NCBI GenBank assembly: GCA_003557765.1
Contig: PWNO01000287.1
Location: 1 to 5,679, forward strand
Length of the DNA: 5,679 nucleotides
Reading direction: 5' to 3'
Source: Bacteroidales bacterium
Lineage (GTDB): Bacteria; Bacteroidota; Bacteroidia; Bacteroidales; UBA7960
Made by a program: the position numbers and the translations under genes. The stretch's first letter is position 1. Every line of letters starts with the position of its first letter. Below, in pieces: positions 4,449-5,679 of the stretch. Under the pieces are notes generated by a model. That model searched no databases, was not told the DNA's origin, and saw only the letters and a program-made list of their open reading frames with translations.

Positions 4449-5679
4449 ATGAATGCCCACAAACTACTATTCCTCTTTGCCCTTGCGTATGCCATCCTGC
4501 TTCCATTTCAAACCAGCGCCTCAGGTGCACGCTTCCTGTCCTACCCCACCCTGTCGCCCGACGGGAAAACCATCGTGTTTTCCCACGATAACGACCTTTG
4601 GAAGGTCAGTTCCAATGGCGGAACGGCATACCGTTTGACGTCAATGGACGGCCATGCAAGCCTTCCGGTTTTTTCACCTGATGGCAGTACGATTGCATTC
4701 TCTGGAAGCAACGACGGAAACACGAATGTCTTCATCATGCCGGCAGCGGGCGGTGAGATCACCCAGCTCACTTTTCACGAAGCAGATGACCGGGTCGACA
4801 GCTGGTCGTGGGATGGACAACACCTCTATTTCCATTCCGACCGGGAAAACATGAGCGCCATCTACAAAATCAACGTTGACGGTGGCACCCCGGTGCGCCT
4901 CTCGTCTCACTACTTTAACATCCCGCACCACACAGTGGAACATCCGGAAACCGGCGCCCTCGTGTTCACCGAATCCTGGGAAAGCCTGAGCCAGGTAAGG
5001 CGCAAGCGATACCGCGGTGCACACAGCCCAAACCTGCTTTCTTATCACTTTGAGGATGATGTATTCGAACAACTCACCGATTTTGAAGGCAAAGACCTCT
5101 GGCCCACCATAGACCAGGACGGCAACATCTATTTCGCCTCCGATGAGGGCAACGAAGAGTATAACCTCTACACGTTCCGTGACGGGGAAAAAACCGCCCT
5201 CACTGAATTCGATACTTCCATTGGCAGGCCAAGGGTGAGTGCCAACGGCGAAAAGGTTGTTTTTGAGAAAGATTATCAACTACACCTTTACGACGTGACC
5301 ACTGAAACAGTGATCCGTCCCGAGATTACTTTATTTCAGAAAAACACTTTGCCCCTGGAGAAAAGCTTCCAGGTGAAGGACAATATCACGCACTTCGACG
5401 TATCGCCTGATGAGCAAAAGCTTGCCTTTGTTTCGCGCGGAGAGTTGTTTGTGTCCGACATCGAAGGGAAGTTCATACGGCATATCGCCACCAACGCTTT
5501 GGAGCGGGTTACCGAGGTGGCCTGGGCATCTGACAATAAGACTTTGTACTATTTCCGCACCCATAATGGCTGGACAAACCTTTACCGCATTGCAGCAGAT
5601 GGGCGAGGCACAGAACAAAAGCTCGAAGAACGCGAAGCAACCAGCCGCCTGCTTACCGTAAATCACGACCGCTCAAAAG
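4449..5679 (+). CDS. N-terminal part of a secreted tricorn-like S41 protease (runs off the window)
   Basis: The frame stays open from this ATG to the last base: 410 codons with no stop. An in-frame TAA two codons upstream (4443-4445) rules out an earlier start. Residues 1-25 are a signal peptide (hydrophobic core 6-20, then QTSASGA). What follows is a run of TolB/WD40-like propeller blades: PTLSPDGKTIVFS (33), PVFSPDGSTIAFS (73), SWSWDGQHLYFHSDR (118), ETGALVFT (167), PTIDQDGNIYFASDE (219), RPRVSANGEKVVF (260), FDVSPDEQKLAFVS (316) and AWASDNKTLYYF (358). The order of blades and the RRKRYRG segment (184-190) suit the N-terminal propellers of tricorn-type S41 proteases, usually over 1,000 residues, which cut oligopeptides. 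The PDZ and catalytic Ser/His core would lie beyond the window, so activity is inferred. A TolB-like amidohydrolase or S9 peptidase is the main alternative. Confidence 0.8.
   Translation, partial: MNAHKLLFLFALAYAILLPFQTSASGARFLSYPTLSPDGKTIVFSHDNDLWKVSSNGGTAYRLTSMDGHASLPVFSPDGSTIAFSGSNDGNTNVFIMPAAGGEITQLTFHEADDRVDSWSWDGQHLYFHSDRENMSAIYKINVDGGTPVRLSSHYFNIPHHTVEHPETGALVFTESWESLSQVRRKRYRGAHSPNLLSYHFEDDVFEQLTDFEGKDLWPTIDQDGNIYFASDEGNEEYNLYTFRDGEKTALTEFDTSIGRPRVSANGEKVVFEKDYQLHLYDVTTETVIRPEITLFQKNTLPLEKSFQVKDNITHFDVSPDEQKLAFVSRGELFVSDIEGKFIRHIATNALERVTEVAWASDNKTLYYFRTHNGWTNLYRIAADGRGTEQKLEEREATSRLLTVNHDRSK

Noticed and set aside
4674..5279. 201-codon minus-strand frame
   Set aside because: It lies wholly opposite the propeller blades of the tricorn-like gene, whose frame has a signal peptide and repeated SPDG motifs. 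The antisense reading shows no family pattern.

Overview
The window looks like chromosomal DNA from a member of the Bacteroidota; I cannot place it further. Four things point there. Several starts are preceded by AT-rich leaders with no Shine-Dalgarno sequence. Matches to the Bacteroidota -7 element TAnnTTTG lie upstream of genes. The lipoprotein signal peptides have short hydrophobic cores ending in an -AC or -SC lipobox. The gene families (carboxypeptidase-Q-like M28 peptidase, tricorn-like protease, small carboxypeptidase-regulatory-fold lipoprotein) are common in that phylum. I see no tRNA, rRNA, CRISPR array, insertion sequence or convincing intrinsic terminator.

Layout from left to right. 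Positions 1-195 hold an open plus-strand frame that may be the tail of a gene starting outside the window (weak). A minus-strand pair follows: a lipoprotein-anchored single-domain rhodanese (756-1172) and, 52 bp downstream in transcription order, a small lipoprotein with a carboxypeptidase-regulatory-like beta-sandwich (173-703). A 350-bp divergent spacer with -7-like elements separates them from a full-length secreted M28 metallopeptidase on the plus strand (1523-2923). That gene converges, over a 54-bp gap, on a minus-strand lipoprotein forming a seven-bladed YVTN/YncE-type propeller (2978-4042). A 406-bp divergent spacer (4043-4448) follows. Last comes the first 410 codons of a large secreted beta-propeller protein, most likely a tricorn-like S41 protease (4449 to the window edge, no stop reached).

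All five well-supported proteins carry export signals and three are lipoproteins, so the stretch encodes cell-envelope or periplasmic functions. The two peptidases would fit late steps of peptide breakdown (tricorn-type oligopeptide cleavage, M28 dipeptide or aminoacyl cleavage). The genes are not one operon, however, so a shared pathway is only a suggestion.

The most unusual DNA is the 4043-4448 spacer. It contains a seven-base tandem array next to the propeller gene, an eight-base tandem array of eight units ending 15 bp before the tricorn-like start, and two short pairs of seven-base units, one abutting that ATG. AT-rich dyads and promoter-like elements lie between the arrays. I found no evidence of a wholly new multi-gene system; the coding content is ordinary.
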